Source: Rhizobium sp. NXC14 (lineage in GTDB: Bacteria; Pseudomonadota; Alphaproteobacteria; Rhizobiales; Rhizobiaceae). From it: a stretch of DNA of 64,000 bases. Both the position numbers and the translations under genes were made by a program. Positions 16,683 to 26,092 of the stretch are shown one piece after another. Position 1 is the first letter of the stretch. Every line of letters begins with the position of its first letter. Below the pieces are notes generated by a model. The model made no database searches and was not told the DNA's origin. It saw only the letters and a program-made list of their open reading frames with translations. Where the stretch lies: assembly GCF_002117485.1 (NCBI RefSeq), contig NZ_CP021033.1, positions 310,001-374,000 of the forward strand, written 5' to 3'.

Positions 16683-18686
16683 TCAGCCTTCCAGCCACTT
16701 CACCTGATCGGGCGTCAGCTTGATGTCGAGCGCCGAGAGGCTGTCCTCCAATTCGGCAATCGTGCGCGGCCCGATCAATGGAATGACCGGGAAAGGCTGG
16801 GCGATGACATAGGCGAGCGCGATATGGATCGGGCTGCGGCCGAGCTTGTTGGCGAGCTCGATGGCGCGGTCGCGGCGTCCGAAATTGCGCTCCGAATACC
16901 AGACGCGAACGATCTCCTCATCATCCTTCTTGTCGCGGCCGGCGCGGTCGGTAAAGAAGCCGCGGCCCTGGCTGGACCAGGCGAAATTCGGAATCTGCTT
17001 CTCGTTCAGCCACGTCTTCCAATCGTCGTCGGAGGCGGCGACGCAGCCGGCCCAGATCGGATCGAGCATCTCGGCGAGCGAGAAATTGTTGGAAAGCGCT
17101 GCCGGCGCCGCCTTGCCGGTCTTGTCGGCGTAGGCGATCGCCTCGTCGAAACGCGCCCGCGTCCAGTTCGAACCGCCGAAGATGCCGCGGATACGGCCGC
17201 GTTTGACCTCGGCATCCATGGCATCCACGAACTCGCCGACGGGTATATCGGTGTTGTCGCGATGCATGAAATAGATGTCGACATAGTCGGTCTTCAGCCG
17301 GGCGAGCGACTGGTCGAGCTGCTTTGCGATCATGTCCGGGTAGCAGAGCGGCGAGTGCGCGCCCTTGCCGATCAGCACGATCTCCTCGCGCGGCACCTTG
17401 CGGCTGGTGTGCCAGTCGCCGAAGATTGCCTCCGTTTTGCCGGCGCCATAGACAAAGGCCGTGTCGAAGGCGTTGCCGCCCGCCTCGTAGAAAGCATCGA
17501 GCGTCAGCGAGGCGGCGGCGAAGTTCGGGAAGAACTCGAAGCCGAGAGTCACGACCGAAGCGGGCTTCGAGATGCCCGGAATCTGGCGCTGCGGGATGCT
17601 GTTGCCCCGCTTGACAGTGCCGCCTGCAATGTTGGCTGTTCGGTTTGCAGCCTTCTCGACGCCGTATTCAAGACCGACCGAGGCGCGCCACTGGTCGAGC
17701 ACGCGCAGGTTTGCGATCGAATCGGTCCAGCTCATGCCGGGAGTGCTGAACTCGGTCCTGCCGGCCCGGATCGCATCGCCCGCGGCATCCGCCTCGAAGG
17801 AATAGAGCCAGCGCTCTTCCCGGACTTCGATCGTTTCTCGGCTGCCGCCCTTGAAGACTTCAATCTTGCCGACGCCGCCCTTGTGGCCGGAGGCGAACCA
17901 GAAGTCAGCGACCTCGATCCGGCCCTCGGAGCCGATGATGCGCAGCACATTGTCCTGCTGCGCCATGATCGAGCAGGAGACTTCGGCGATGATCTCGTTC
18001 GGGAACTTGAGCACGGCCGACGCCCATTCGTCGACGCCGCTCTCTCCAAGATGGGCGACGCCCGACACCTTTTCCGGTTCGAGGAAGGCCTTGCCCTCCG
18101 CGGCGCCGGCGATCAATCGTGCCATGGAAACAGGATAGCCGCCGACGTCGAGAATGCCGCCGCCGGCAGTATCATTGGCGAAAAGCCGATGCTCCGGCTT
18201 ATAGCTGCCCATGTTGAAGCCGAAGCTCGAGCGGATGATGCGGATTGTGCCGATGACGCCGCTCTTGATGAGCTGAACCAGCTTTTCCGTCTGCGGATGC
18301 ACCCGGTACATGAAAGCTTCGCCCGCAAAGACCCCGGCTTTCTTGGCTTCGTAGTAAACGGCTTCGGCATCATAGGCCGAAAGCGCGATCGGCTTTTCCA
18401 CAAGGATGTGCTTGCCGGCGCGCGCCGCCTTGATCGCCCATTCGGCATGGCCGGTATGGGGCACGGAAATATAGACGGCATCGACCTCGGGGTCGGAAAG
18501 CAGCGCCTCGTAACCATCGACGATGCGGGCGCCTGGGAAGTTTTCGGCAAGTCCTGGCTTGGAAGGATTGCGGGTGGCAATTGCGACCAGTTTGCCGGTG
18601 CGCGAATGGGCAACGCCATCGGCAAAGGTGCGAGCGATGGTGCCGGGGCCGATGATGCCCCAGCGGATCGGTTGATCGGAAGTCAT
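16683..18686 (-). CDS. Gfo/Idh/MocA dehydrogenase fused to an aldo/keto reductase
   Basis: 667 aa made of two oxidoreductase domains. Residues 1 to about 335 are a Gfo/Idh/MocA protein with Rossmann start (WGIIGPGTIART, 9-20) and EKP catalytic motif (97-99). Residues about 375-667 are an aldo/keto reductase barrel with an intact tetrad: D408 and Y413 (NAFDTAFVYG), K441 (LIGKG) and H475 (YFMHRD). The linker (about 340-375) is polar and uninterrupted, with no stop or frameshift. It follows the ATPase of the second sugar importer after 36 bases. The likely role is paired oxidation and reduction of an imported sugar or polyol, NAD(P)(H)-dependent, cytoplasmic. Confidence 0.9.
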   Translation of the reverse strand: MTSDQPIRWGIIGPGTIARTFADGVAHSRTGKLVAIATRNPSKPGLAENFPGARIVDGYEALLSDPEVDAVYISVPHTGHAEWAIKAARAGKHILVEKPIALSAYDAEAVYYEAKKAGVFAGEAFMYRVHPQTEKLVQLIKSGVIGTIRIIRSSFGFNMGSYKPEHRLFANDTAGGGILDVGGYPVSMARLIAGAAEGKAFLEPEKVSGVAHLGESGVDEWASAVLKFPNEIIAEVSCSIMAQQDNVLRIIGSEGRIEVADFWFASGHKGGVGKIEVFKGGSRETIEVREERWLYSFEADAAGDAIRAGRTEFSTPGMSWTDSIANLRVLDQWRASVGLEYGVEKAANRTANIAGGTVKRGNSIPQRQIPGISKPASVVTLGFEFFPNFAAASLTLDAFYEAGGNAFDTAFVYGAGKTEAIFGDWHTSRKVPREEIVLIGKGAHSPLCYPDMIAKQLDQSLARLKTDYVDIYFMHRDNTDIPVGEFVDAMDAEVKRGRIRGIFGGSNWTRARFDEAIAYADKTGKAAPAALSNNFSLAEMLDPIWAGCVAASDDDWKTWLNEKQIPNFAWSSQGRGFFTDRAGRDKKDDEEIVRVWYSERNFGRRDRAIELANKLGRSPIHIALAYVIAQPFPVIPLIGPRTIAELEDSLSALDIKLTPDQVKWLEG

Positions 18687-18722
18687 GGAAATCCTCTTTC
18701 GTCTTTCTGCCTTGGGATTGGT

Positions 18723-19805
18723 TCAGCGGAGCCGTTTGCCGGCGCCGTCGAAAAGGAATGTGCGGTTGGCGGGAAGGCCGACGGTCAGCGTCTCTCGATT
18801 ACCTGAGGTGCGCGATTCAGGCCGCTCAATGATCAGTTGTTCGTCGCCGACGGCGGCATAGATGTAGCTGGTATTGCCGAGGTGTTCGGCGACATCGATG
18901 GCAACGGTAAGATCGGTATCGCCAGCACCCCCATCGACGAAATGTTCGGGCCGGATGCCGAGGGTCACTTTCGAGCCGGTTTCGATGGGATCGGCGATGC
19001 ACAGCGGCAGGCGCGTCTCCGGATTGCTCTCCAGCGCGATAACCGCCCGGCCCGGCTGCGCCTCGACGACCGCGGCTTTCAGGAAATTCATCTTCGGCGA
19101 GCCGACGAAGCCAGCGACGAACTGGTTGGCCGGGTCGTCATAGAGGTCGAGCGGTGCGCCGATCTGCTCGATATTGCCGCCGCGCAGCACGACGATGCGG
19201 TCGGCAAGCGTCATCGCCTCGGTCTGGTCGTGGGTGACATAGATCATCGTCGTGCCGAGCTGTTTGTGCAGCCTTGATATCTCGACGCGCATCTGCACGC
19301 GCAGTTCGGCATCGAGGTTCGATAGCGGTTCGTCGAACAGGAAGACTTCGGGCTCTCGAACGATGGCACGGCCGATGGCAACGCGCTGGCGTTGGCCGCC
19401 GGAAAGCTGCTTCGGCCGCCGTTTCATCAGTTCGGTGATCTGCAGGATATCGGCGACATGGCTCACGCGCCGCTCGGTATCGGCCTTCGGGTTGCCGTTC
19501 ATGCGCAAACCAAAACTCAAGTTCTCCTCGACCGTCAGATGCGGATAGAGCGCATAGGACTGGAAGACCATGGCGATGCCGCGATCTGCCGGCTCGACGT
19601 CATTGACGAGCTTGCCACCGATCCGAAGCTCGCCCGATGTAATATCCTCAAGGCCGGCGATCATCCGCAGCAGCGTGGACTTGCCGCAGCCGGAAGGGCC
19701 GACGAAGACGACGAATTCGCCGTCCTTCACCTCCAGATTGGCGCCATGGATGATCTCAAAGCCGCCGAAGCGTTTGACGATGTTGGTAAGTGAAAGCTCT
19801 GCCAT
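18723..19805 (-). CDS. Sugar ABC importer ATPase (MsmX/UgpC family)
   Basis: 360 aa MalK-type ATPase. Walker A GPSGCGKST (about 36-44), LSGGQRQRVAIGRA, Walker B VFLFDEPLSNLD, H-loop VTHDQTEAM and a C-terminal TOBE domain (LGIRPEHFVDGG). It serves the two permeases just upstream, with only 25 bases between genes. The N-terminus MAELSLTNIVKRFGG is the family standard. Confidence 0.94.
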   Translation of the reverse strand: MAELSLTNIVKRFGGFEIIHGANLEVKDGEFVVFVGPSGCGKSTLLRMIAGLEDITSGELRIGGKLVNDVEPADRGIAMVFQSYALYPHLTVEENLSFGLRMNGNPKADTERRVSHVADILQITELMKRRPKQLSGGQRQRVAIGRAIVREPEVFLFDEPLSNLDAELRVQMRVEISRLHKQLGTTMIYVTHDQTEAMTLADRIVVLRGGNIEQIGAPLDLYDDPANQFVAGFVGSPKMNFLKAAVVEAQPGRAVIALESNPETRLPLCIADPIETGSKVTLGIRPEHFVDGGAGDTDLTVAIDVAEHLGNTSYIYAAVGDEQLIIERPESRTSGNRETLTVGLPANRTFLFDGAGKRLR

Positions 19806-19830
19806 TCGGCTTCCCCGATTACTTGCCCGA

Positions 19831-20667
19831 TTACTTGATTGCGCCGGCCGCGATGCCGGCGATGAAATGGCGCTGGAGCGCCACGAAGACGACGAGGATC
19901 GGCGCAGTCAGCAGCACCGCGCCGGCCATGATGCCACCCCAGGACACTTTGGTGAGGCCGATCAGCGTTCCCAATGCCACCGGCGCCGTCATCATCCCCG
20001 GTCTGGAATTGATGAGCAGCGGCCAGAGGTAATTGTTCCACGAATGCAGGAAGAGAATGATCGCCAATGCCGCCATGGTCGGGCGCGCCAGCGGAAGGGC
20101 GATGCGCAGGAAGATCTGCCATTCCTTGACGCCCTCGACGCGGGCCGCATCGAAGAGCTCGCCCGGCATCATCGAGAAGGACTGTCGCATGAATAAGACG
20201 CCGAGCGAATTGAAAAGCGGCGGCACGATCAGTGCCACCCAGGTGTTTGCCAGCTTGAACTCGCGCGCCACCATGATGAATTGCGGTATGACCACCACGG
20301 AGAAGGGCAGCGTGATCGTGCCGAGGATGATGGCGATGACAACGGACCGGCCGACAAAACGATAACGCGCGAGCGCCCAGCCGGCCATCGAGGTCAGCAT
20401 CACCGAAAGCACGGTATAGATAAGCGCCACGCCGATAGAGATTACCATTGCGCCGATGAAATCGGTATCTGCCTGCAGATTTTTGAAATTCTCGACGAAA
20501 TTGGTCGAAGGCCACAGCACGATCTCGGGATTGAAGATGCCGTTGTCGGGCATTGTCGAGAAGACGAACATCATCCACAGCGGAAACAGCCAGATCAGCG
20601 CCAGCGGCGCCAGCGCAGCGTGCAGCGCGATCTGACGGACGAGAAGGGATTGCGACTTGGATCTCAT
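19831..20667 (-). CDS. Carbohydrate ABC transporter permease, MalG type
   Basis: 278 aa, six predicted helices. The EAA loop appears as ELFDAARVEGVKEWQIFLRI followed by ALPLARP. It overlaps the upstream permease by 4 bases. With that partner it forms the channel of the second sugar importer. Confidence 0.93.
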   Translation of the reverse strand: MRSKSQSLLVRQIALHAALAPLALIWLFPLWMMFVFSTMPDNGIFNPEIVLWPSTNFVENFKNLQADTDFIGAMVISIGVALIYTVLSVMLTSMAGWALARYRFVGRSVVIAIILGTITLPFSVVVIPQFIMVAREFKLANTWVALIVPPLFNSLGVLFMRQSFSMMPGELFDAARVEGVKEWQIFLRIALPLARPTMAALAIILFLHSWNNYLWPLLINSRPGMMTAPVALGTLIGLTKVSWGGIMAGAVLLTAPILVVFVALQRHFIAGIAAGAIK

Positions 20668-21524
20668 TTCGGGTCCCTCCCGATCCAGAGATTGAAAAAG
20701 GAGATCACCACGGCGAGAGCTGCCATCGTATAGGCGATCGCCGAGGCATAACCGAAGTTCAGCGAGGTGAAACCCTGGCGGTAGAGGAAGAGGCCGAGTG
20801 TCTCGGTGCCGCCGCCCGGACCACCGCGATTGGTGATGAGGAAGGGTTCGGTAAAGAGCTGCATCGTGCCGATCACCGAGAGCACGACGCAGAAGAGGAT
20901 GATCGGCTTCAAGAGCGGCAGGGTGATGTGGAAGAATTGCTGTGTCTTGCTCACCCGGTCGAGCGTCGCGGCCTCATAGACATCGTCGGGGATGGCCTGC
21001 AGGCCGGCCAGGATGATGATGGCGTTATAGCCGGCCCAGCGCCAAGTGACGGCGAGGATGATCACCGCCATCGCGGCATTGGCGTTGTCGAACCAGGAGA
21101 TCGGGCTGAAGCCGACCGCCGAAATCATCTTGTTGATGATGCCGAAATCAAGGCTGAACATCAGCCGGAACACGGCTGCGTAGGCGACCTCGCCGACGAC
21201 AACGGGGGCAAAGAAGGCGAAACGGAAAAGCGGGCGCGCTTTCAGAAGCGGCGAATTGAGCAGCACGGCCATGACGGTCGCCAGCGCGATCATCACAGGC
21301 ACCTGGATCACCAGGATGATCAGCGTGTTGTAGAGAGCGTTATAGAAGGCAGGGTCGTAGAAGAGCCGGCCCCAATTGGCCTGGAAACTGTATTTCCACG
21401 GATTGATGCGCGTGTTCTGAAAGGAAATCAGGAACGAGTCGATGATCGGCCAGACCCAGAAGGTGGCGAAAACAAGCAGATAGGGGGCGAGGAACGCATA
21501 GGCGCTCCGGGTTCTGAACGGCAT
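20664..21524 (-). CDS. Carbohydrate ABC transporter permease, MalF type
   Basis: 286 aa, six predicted helices, standard length and without the large insertion seen in the first importer's MalF. EAA motif: DVYEAATLDRVSKTQQFFHI then TLPLLKP. FVTNRGGP-like FLITNRGGPGGGTETL after it is typical of the family. It lies downstream of the binding-protein gene across an 86-base gap with a strong hairpin. Confidence 0.93.
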   Translation of the reverse strand: MPFRTRSAYAFLAPYLLVFATFWVWPIIDSFLISFQNTRINPWKYSFQANWGRLFYDPAFYNALYNTLIILVIQVPVMIALATVMAVLLNSPLLKARPLFRFAFFAPVVVGEVAYAAVFRLMFSLDFGIINKMISAVGFSPISWFDNANAAMAVIILAVTWRWAGYNAIIILAGLQAIPDDVYEAATLDRVSKTQQFFHITLPLLKPIILFCVVLSVIGTMQLFTEPFLITNRGGPGGGTETLGLFLYRQGFTSLNFGYASAIAYTMAALAVVISFFNLWIGRDPK

Positions 21525-21578
21525 CGAGCCTCCTCCTCACGAACGAATGAATGACGGGCCGCGCTGCAGGCGGGTGAA

Positions 21579-21604
21579 ATGCCGGGCGCGGAAGCGCCCG
21601 GCAT
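21579..21604. terminator. Intercistronic stem-loop after the sugar binding-protein gene
   Basis: ATGCCGGGCGC pairs perfectly with GCGCCCGGCAT over a 4-base loop, 6 bases after the binding-protein stop. No T-run; same placement as the hairpins behind the other binding-protein genes in the window. Confidence 0.72.
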
Positions 21605-21610
21605 CGTCAT

Positions 21611-22885
21611 TCATTGCGCGATCGGAAGTCCGGTTGCGGAAGCGATCTGCTTGGCGGCATCGTCGAGAGCCGCCTTCGCATCGGGATAGCCGCCGGCGAA
21701 GAATTTCGCCTGCGTTGCCTTGAAGATGCCTTCGGCATCACTTTGGAAGGCGGTGCCGCGGCTCGGCACGATCTTCGGCAGGGTCGCGAGAATGTCGGCC
21801 CAGACCTTCTGGCCGCCCCAATAGGGCTGCGGCTCGTTGACGAAAGGATCCTTCTCGGCAGACAGCAGCGACGGGACCAGACCGAATTCCTTCAGCATGG
21901 TGACCTGGCCTTCATTCGTCCCGAGGGCGTAGTTGACGAACGTCCAGGCGGCTTCCTTGTTGGCGGAGGTCGCTGAAATGGCGAGCGACGAGCCGCCGAG
22001 ATTGGCGGCATGCGGGCCGTCGGCCGTTAGGCTCGGCATTCTGTAGACGCCCCACTTGCCCTTGAGATCGGGTGAGGTCGAGCGCACCGTGCCTTCATAC
22101 CAGCCGCCATAGAGCTGGCTTGCGGCCTTGCCGGCAGTGTTGGCCTGAATCTTCTCGTCCCAGTTGGCTGCGGTCAGCGTGCCTGCATCCTTCATCTCCT
22201 TCACCTTCTGCAGCGCGGCGACGCAGGCCGGCTGGTTGATGGTGATGTTCTGGCCGTCGGTCGAGAAATAACCGCAGCCCTGTTCATTGGCGATCATGCG
22301 GAACCATTCGCTGTCGCCGTTGAAATCGGCCTGTGCCATGACGACGCCGGGATTGGCGGCAGAAATCTTCTTGCCGGCGGCGATGAAATCGTCCCAGGTG
22401 CTGATCGTGCTCGGATCGACGCCGGCCTTTTCGTACATGTCGCGGCGGTAGAAGACGGCGACGGGACCGGAATCCCACGGCATGGCATAGGCGACATCGC
22501 CGACCTCAAGTTCGGTGCGCTTGAAGTCGGGGAACTTCGCCTGGATATCGGCCGTGTAGCCGAGCTCCTTCAGATTGGCGAAGCAATCCGGAAAACGGCT
22601 CCAGAAGATTTCAGCCTCGAAATTTTCGATGCTGACAATGTCGGGCAAGCCGTCGCCGCCGGCAGCGCAGGCTGCGAGCGTCTTGTCGAAAACCTGGCTG
22701 TTGCCAAGATCTTCGACGGTGACCTTGATATCGGGAAATTGTTTGTTGAAGCCGGGAAGCGTGGATTTCAACGCCGATGCGGCGACATTCCAGCTCCAGA
22801 TTGTGAGATTGGCCGACTCAGCGAAGGCCGAGCCGGAAGCAAGCAGTGCGACAGCTGCGGTCGCAGCGAGAAGTTTGAAGCGCAT
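21611..22885 (-). CDS. Extracellular solute-binding protein (family 1), sugar importer
   Basis: 424 aa. Signal peptide KLLAATAAVALLASGSAFA, cleaved before ESANLTIWSWN. The mature protein has family-1 sugar-binding features, including YAMPWDSGPVAVFYRRDMYE and a C-terminal Trp/Tyr-rich region (PYWGGQKVWADIL). GGGAGGATTTTCA precedes the ATG. It is the first gene of the operon binding protein-MalF-MalG-ATPase-fusion dehydrogenase and is divergent from an AraC regulator only 86 bases away, its probable activator. Confidence 0.93.
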   Translation of the reverse strand: MRFKLLAATAAVALLASGSAFAESANLTIWSWNVAASALKSTLPGFNKQFPDIKVTVEDLGNSQVFDKTLAACAAGGDGLPDIVSIENFEAEIFWSRFPDCFANLKELGYTADIQAKFPDFKRTELEVGDVAYAMPWDSGPVAVFYRRDMYEKAGVDPSTISTWDDFIAAGKKISAANPGVVMAQADFNGDSEWFRMIANEQGCGYFSTDGQNITINQPACVAALQKVKEMKDAGTLTAANWDEKIQANTAGKAASQLYGGWYEGTVRSTSPDLKGKWGVYRMPSLTADGPHAANLGGSSLAISATSANKEAAWTFVNYALGTNEGQVTMLKEFGLVPSLLSAEKDPFVNEPQPYWGGQKVWADILATLPKIVPSRGTAFQSDAEGIFKATQAKFFAGGYPDAKAALDDAAKQIASATGLPIAQ

Positions 22886-22971
22886 TGAAAATCCTCCCTT
22901 TTCAATTGCCGATCTTTCACGAACGCGGTTAGACTATCCGCAAGGGAGCGGCTGTCTCCTAAAAAGGGAAT

Positions 22972-23892
22972 ATGGATTTGGCGGAAAGTAAGGTCGGCAC
23001 GCGCGCAATCTATCAGCCCGGCGCCAGCAGCATCGAGGGTTCGCCGACGGCACTGCAGATGTTTCACGCGCACCCGCCTGTCATGGCCATGCCGCACTGG
23101 CACGCGCAGGTCGAGATCAACTATGTCATGCGCGGAAGTGTGCATTACCGCATGAACGATCACGCGTTTCGGCTGAACGCCGGTGATATGTGCCTGTTTT
23201 GGGGTGGGCAGCCGCATCAGATGGACGAATCGTCAGATGATTCGCTCTATGCCGGTGCTCACCTGCCGCTTGTCTATTTCTTCCGGCTGCGCCTGCCGAT
23301 CAGCATTTCCAGTCGTCTTATGAAAGGTGAGACGTTGCTGACCTCGGCAACGGACGCTGCTGATAACGAAAACTTCGCTCGCTGGTTTCGCTATGCCAAT
23401 TCCGGTGATTCCGCCAAGGCCCAGCACGCTGTCGACGAATTGCTGCTGCGCATCGAGCGTATCGCATTCGAACCCTATTCGATGACGACATCGAAGACGA
23501 CCGCCAGCCTGGAAGGCGATCAGCTGCATCCCAACTCCTCGCGAAGCGTCGCGCGCATGTGCGATTTCATCGCCGCCAATTTCCTCCAGGACATCGATTC
23601 GGTCGATATCGCTCGCGCCGCGGATCTGCATCCGAAATATGCCATGAATCTTTTCAAGCGATCGACAGGCATGACGCTCAGCAAATATGTGACGCTGCTC
23701 AGGCTCTCTCGCGCCCAGGCAATGCTGATGAGCGAAGGCGCCAATGTTCTGCAGGTGGCGATGGACAGCGGTTTCGGCTCGATCAGCGCCTTCAACAAAT
23801 CCTTCCGCCACATCGCAGGCATGTCGCCGTCCGATTTCCGTCGCGACATCCGCCTGGTGACGACGATGCCCGCCGGCGCCTTCCGCAACTAA
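22972..23892 (+). CDS. AraC-family transcriptional regulator
   Basis: 306 aa. The N-terminal half is a cupin sensor (MPHWHAQVEINYVMRGSVHY, then FRLNAGDMCLFWGGQPHQM), and the C-terminal about 100 residues hold two HTH motifs: ARAADLHPKYAMNLFKRSTG and ANVLQVAMDSGFGSISAFNK with the family ending RHIAGMSPSDFRR. It probably senses a sugar and switches on the divergent importer operon; both promoters share an 86-base gap. Confidence 0.92.
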   Translation: MDLAESKVGTRAIYQPGASSIEGSPTALQMFHAHPPVMAMPHWHAQVEINYVMRGSVHYRMNDHAFRLNAGDMCLFWGGQPHQMDESSDDSLYAGAHLPLVYFFRLRLPISISSRLMKGETLLTSATDAADNENFARWFRYANSGDSAKAQHAVDELLLRIERIAFEPYSMTTSKTTASLEGDQLHPNSSRSVARMCDFIAANFLQDIDSVDIARAADLHPKYAMNLFKRSTGMTLSKYVTLLRLSRAQAMLMSEGANVLQVAMDSGFGSISAFNKSFRHIAGMSPSDFRRDIRLVTTMPAGAFRN

Positions 23893-23939
23893 CGCATGTT
23901 TCGCCTCGGTGACCGTAATCGGCGGCTCCAAACGCTGAG

Positions 23940-24332
23940 CTACCTCTCGGCGAGCTCTATCTGGATGCCATCGGGATCACGAACGAAGGCGACTTTGTGC
24001 AGAACCTCGGTGTTGATTGCCAGACGCGGCCGCTCCTTGATCGCGACGCCGGCCTTTTCCAGACGAGCGAAGGTCCCCTCGACATTTTCGAACAGGAAGG
24101 TCAGGTGGCGCAGGCCGGCCGCACCGTCCGGCACGTCGACCGCCCTCGCCGCGCCTTCTGCCGGCGCGAAAATTTCCAGCATGCCGCCGCCGGCATCGAG
24201 AAAGGCGATCTCGGCGCCATCGGCCATCCTCTTGCGCAGATGCAGGCGCAGGCCGAGCAGACTGCAGTAAAAATCGACGGAGCGGTCCATGTCACTGACC
24301 GTCATGCCGACATGTTCGAAGGATTTCAGCAT
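23940..24332 (-). CDS. VOC-family (glyoxalase/bleomycin-resistance-like) protein
   Basis: 130 aa, one two-module VOC domain. Metal-ligand candidates are at the expected places: H7 (FEHVGMTVSD), E53 (GGMLEIF), H76 (LRHLTF) and E126 (IQIELAER), the H/E/H/E set of metal-dependent VOC enzymes such as glyoxalase I or methylmalonyl-CoA epimerase. The sequence is closest in style to lactoylglutathione-lyase-like proteins; the substrate is not clear. Transcribed toward the AraC gene. Confidence 0.85.
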   Translation of the reverse strand: MLKSFEHVGMTVSDMDRSVDFYCSLLGLRLHLRKRMADGAEIAFLDAGGGMLEIFAPAEGAARAVDVPDGAAGLRHLTFLFENVEGTFARLEKAGVAIKERPRLAINTEVLHKVAFVRDPDGIQIELAER

Positions 24333-24473
24333 GGGTGCTTCTCTCGGTTAGGATTGCAAAAGGTCCAAGGCTTTCAAGGAGGATCGAAGGGCGTTGACGG
24401 CAGTCGACGAGGCAGTCGGTTGTGCTCTGTGGACGTCACCTGTACGGTGGGAGTAAAAACGGGTCAGAACCAT

Positions 24474-24983
24474 ATGCATATTCGAAGGGCGGTATCCGCC
24501 GACTCGGAGGAACTGTGCAGTCTCCTGAACAAACTCATTCTGGCCGGCGGAACAACCGCACTCGAGACGCCGTTGACGGCTGCGGAATTCGCGGATTGGT
24601 TCATCGACGGCGAGTTCCCCCTTATCTGTCATGTCGCGGAGCATGATCGGTCGCTTGCCGGCTTCCAGTCGTTGAGTCTCTATGGCGATCCACCGAGAGG
24701 TTATGCCGATATCGCGACATTTGCCCGCATGAACCCCAAAATTTCCGGCGTCGGCAGCGCCCTTTTTCCGGCGACGCTGGCAGCAGCCGAGGAACTCGGG
24801 CTTGAATTCATCAATGCGACCATTCGTGCCGACAATGTCGGAGGTCTTGCCTATTACACAAAGATGGGCTTTGAGCCTTATGACCGGCTCATTCAGGTCC
24901 CGCTTTTGGACGGAACGCCGGTCGATCGGATCAAGAAGCGTTTCAGGGTGGATGCCAAGCGCCGCCCGGCATCCACCGCGTAA
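24474..24983 (+). CDS. GNAT-family N-acetyltransferase
   Basis: 169 aa. MHIRRAVSADSEELCSLL is a typical GNAT start; ISGVGSALFPATLAAAEELG is the acetyl-CoA-binding motif A (GxGxx-type loop), and INATIRADNVGGLAYYTKMGF is motif B with the usual Asn and Tyr. The long open frame upstream is not coding in character, so I take the ATG at 24474. Substrate unknown. It ends 4 bases from the end of the convergent dehydrogenase gene. Confidence 0.85.
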   Translation: MHIRRAVSADSEELCSLLNKLILAGGTTALETPLTAAEFADWFIDGEFPLICHVAEHDRSLAGFQSLSLYGDPPRGYADIATFARMNPKISGVGSALFPATLAAAEELGLEFINATIRADNVGGLAYYTKMGFEPYDRLIQVPLLDGTPVDRIKKRFRVDAKRRPASTA

Positions 24984-24987
24984 TCGT

Positions 24988-26082
24988 TCAGAGGCCGTCG
25001 GACCTACGCTGTTCTTCCGGGAGCCAGGAGCGATAGAGCGGATGATCGGCGGCAATCGGCATCGGCGTCGGCCGGCCGGTGCGCTGGGAGAAATAAGCGG
25101 CCGTCACCAGCTCCAGCGAATTGCGGGCATCCTGCAACGTCACCGGCGGTTCCGTGTCCTCGACGATCGCCCTGTGGAAAAGCTCGAACTGGCGGGTATA
25201 ACCATCCTCGCCCGGCACATAGGCGGCGAGCGCCGCATCGACCCGCGCCTGGTGCTCTTCGGTTCCGGCGGTAAAGACCCAGGGATCGCGGCCCATCGTA
25301 TAGGGTTCGAGGATGCTCTCGGCGACGAGATCGCTGAAGCAGAAACGCAGCCGTGAGATTTCCTTGCGCGAGCCGAGCGTCATCGACAGCGTCGCCAGCG
25401 AGCCATTCTGCATTCTCACCGAGAGGGCGGCCGTATCCTCGACCTCGATCGGATTGACCAGCGTCGCCCCATAGGAAAATACTTCGGCGCAGGGACCGTG
25501 CACATAATTCAGCATGTCATGGGCATGGATCGCGTGGCCGAGAAGGCCGCCGCCGAGTTCGCTCGCCCATTTGCCGCGCCACGGCACGGCGTAATAATCC
25601 GGCCCGCGCCACCAATGGGTCTCGATCGTCGTCAGGAACGGCTTGCCGGCAAGGCCCTGCTCGATCAGCAGTTTCAGCTTCTGCAGGCCGGAGCCGTAGC
25701 GATACTGAAAGATCGGCATCAGCTTCCTGCCCGGGAAGCGGGCGAGGATGCGGCCCATCTCATCGACTTCGGCAATCGAGCCGAAGAGCGGCTTCTCGCA
25801 AATCACATGCTTGCCGGATTCGATTCCCTTGCGGCAGAGTTCGAAATGCGAGCTCGGTGGCGTCGAAATGTCGATGATGTCGAGATCGTTCCGGGCAAAC
25901 AGCGAATCCGCATCCTGCGTATATTCCGCAATGGCGAATTCGTCGCACAGCGCCCGGCCGCGATCCTCGTCCAGCGAGCAAAGGACGGGAACCTCGAAAA
26001 GATCTTTGTTCCAGCCGAAGCCCGTCAGGTGCCGCGCGGCAATACCCGCGCCGATAACGCCGACGCGTAATTTTCTGGCCAT
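24988..26082 (-). CDS. Gfo/Idh/MocA-family oxidoreductase
   Basis: 364 aa, full length. Rossmann motif VGVIGAGIAARHLTGF at the N-terminus, EKP catalytic-lysine motif (VICEKPLFGS) near 95, then the C-terminal mixed domain (SELGGGLLGHAIHAHDMLNY with the conserved His-x3-Asp). NAD(P)-dependent oxidation of a sugar, inositol or related polyol. Ten bases separate it from the next family member upstream, so both are one operon. Confidence 0.9.
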   Translation of the reverse strand: MARKLRVGVIGAGIAARHLTGFGWNKDLFEVPVLCSLDEDRGRALCDEFAIAEYTQDADSLFARNDLDIIDISTPPSSHFELCRKGIESGKHVICEKPLFGSIAEVDEMGRILARFPGRKLMPIFQYRYGSGLQKLKLLIEQGLAGKPFLTTIETHWWRGPDYYAVPWRGKWASELGGGLLGHAIHAHDMLNYVHGPCAEVFSYGATLVNPIEVEDTAALSVRMQNGSLATLSMTLGSRKEISRLRFCFSDLVAESILEPYTMGRDPWVFTAGTEEHQARVDAALAAYVPGEDGYTRQFELFHRAIVEDTEPPVTLQDARNSLELVTAAYFSQRTGRPTPMPIAADHPLYRSWLPEEQRRSDGL

Positions 26083-26092
26083 GATATCCTCC

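Noticed and set aside
16824..18806. 660-codon open frame on the plus strand
   Set aside because: It lies antisense across the dehydrogenase-reductase fusion, which has clear domains and catalytic residues. The plus frame gives a composition rich in Arg, Asp and His with no recognisable motif, as expected from a GC-rich shadow.
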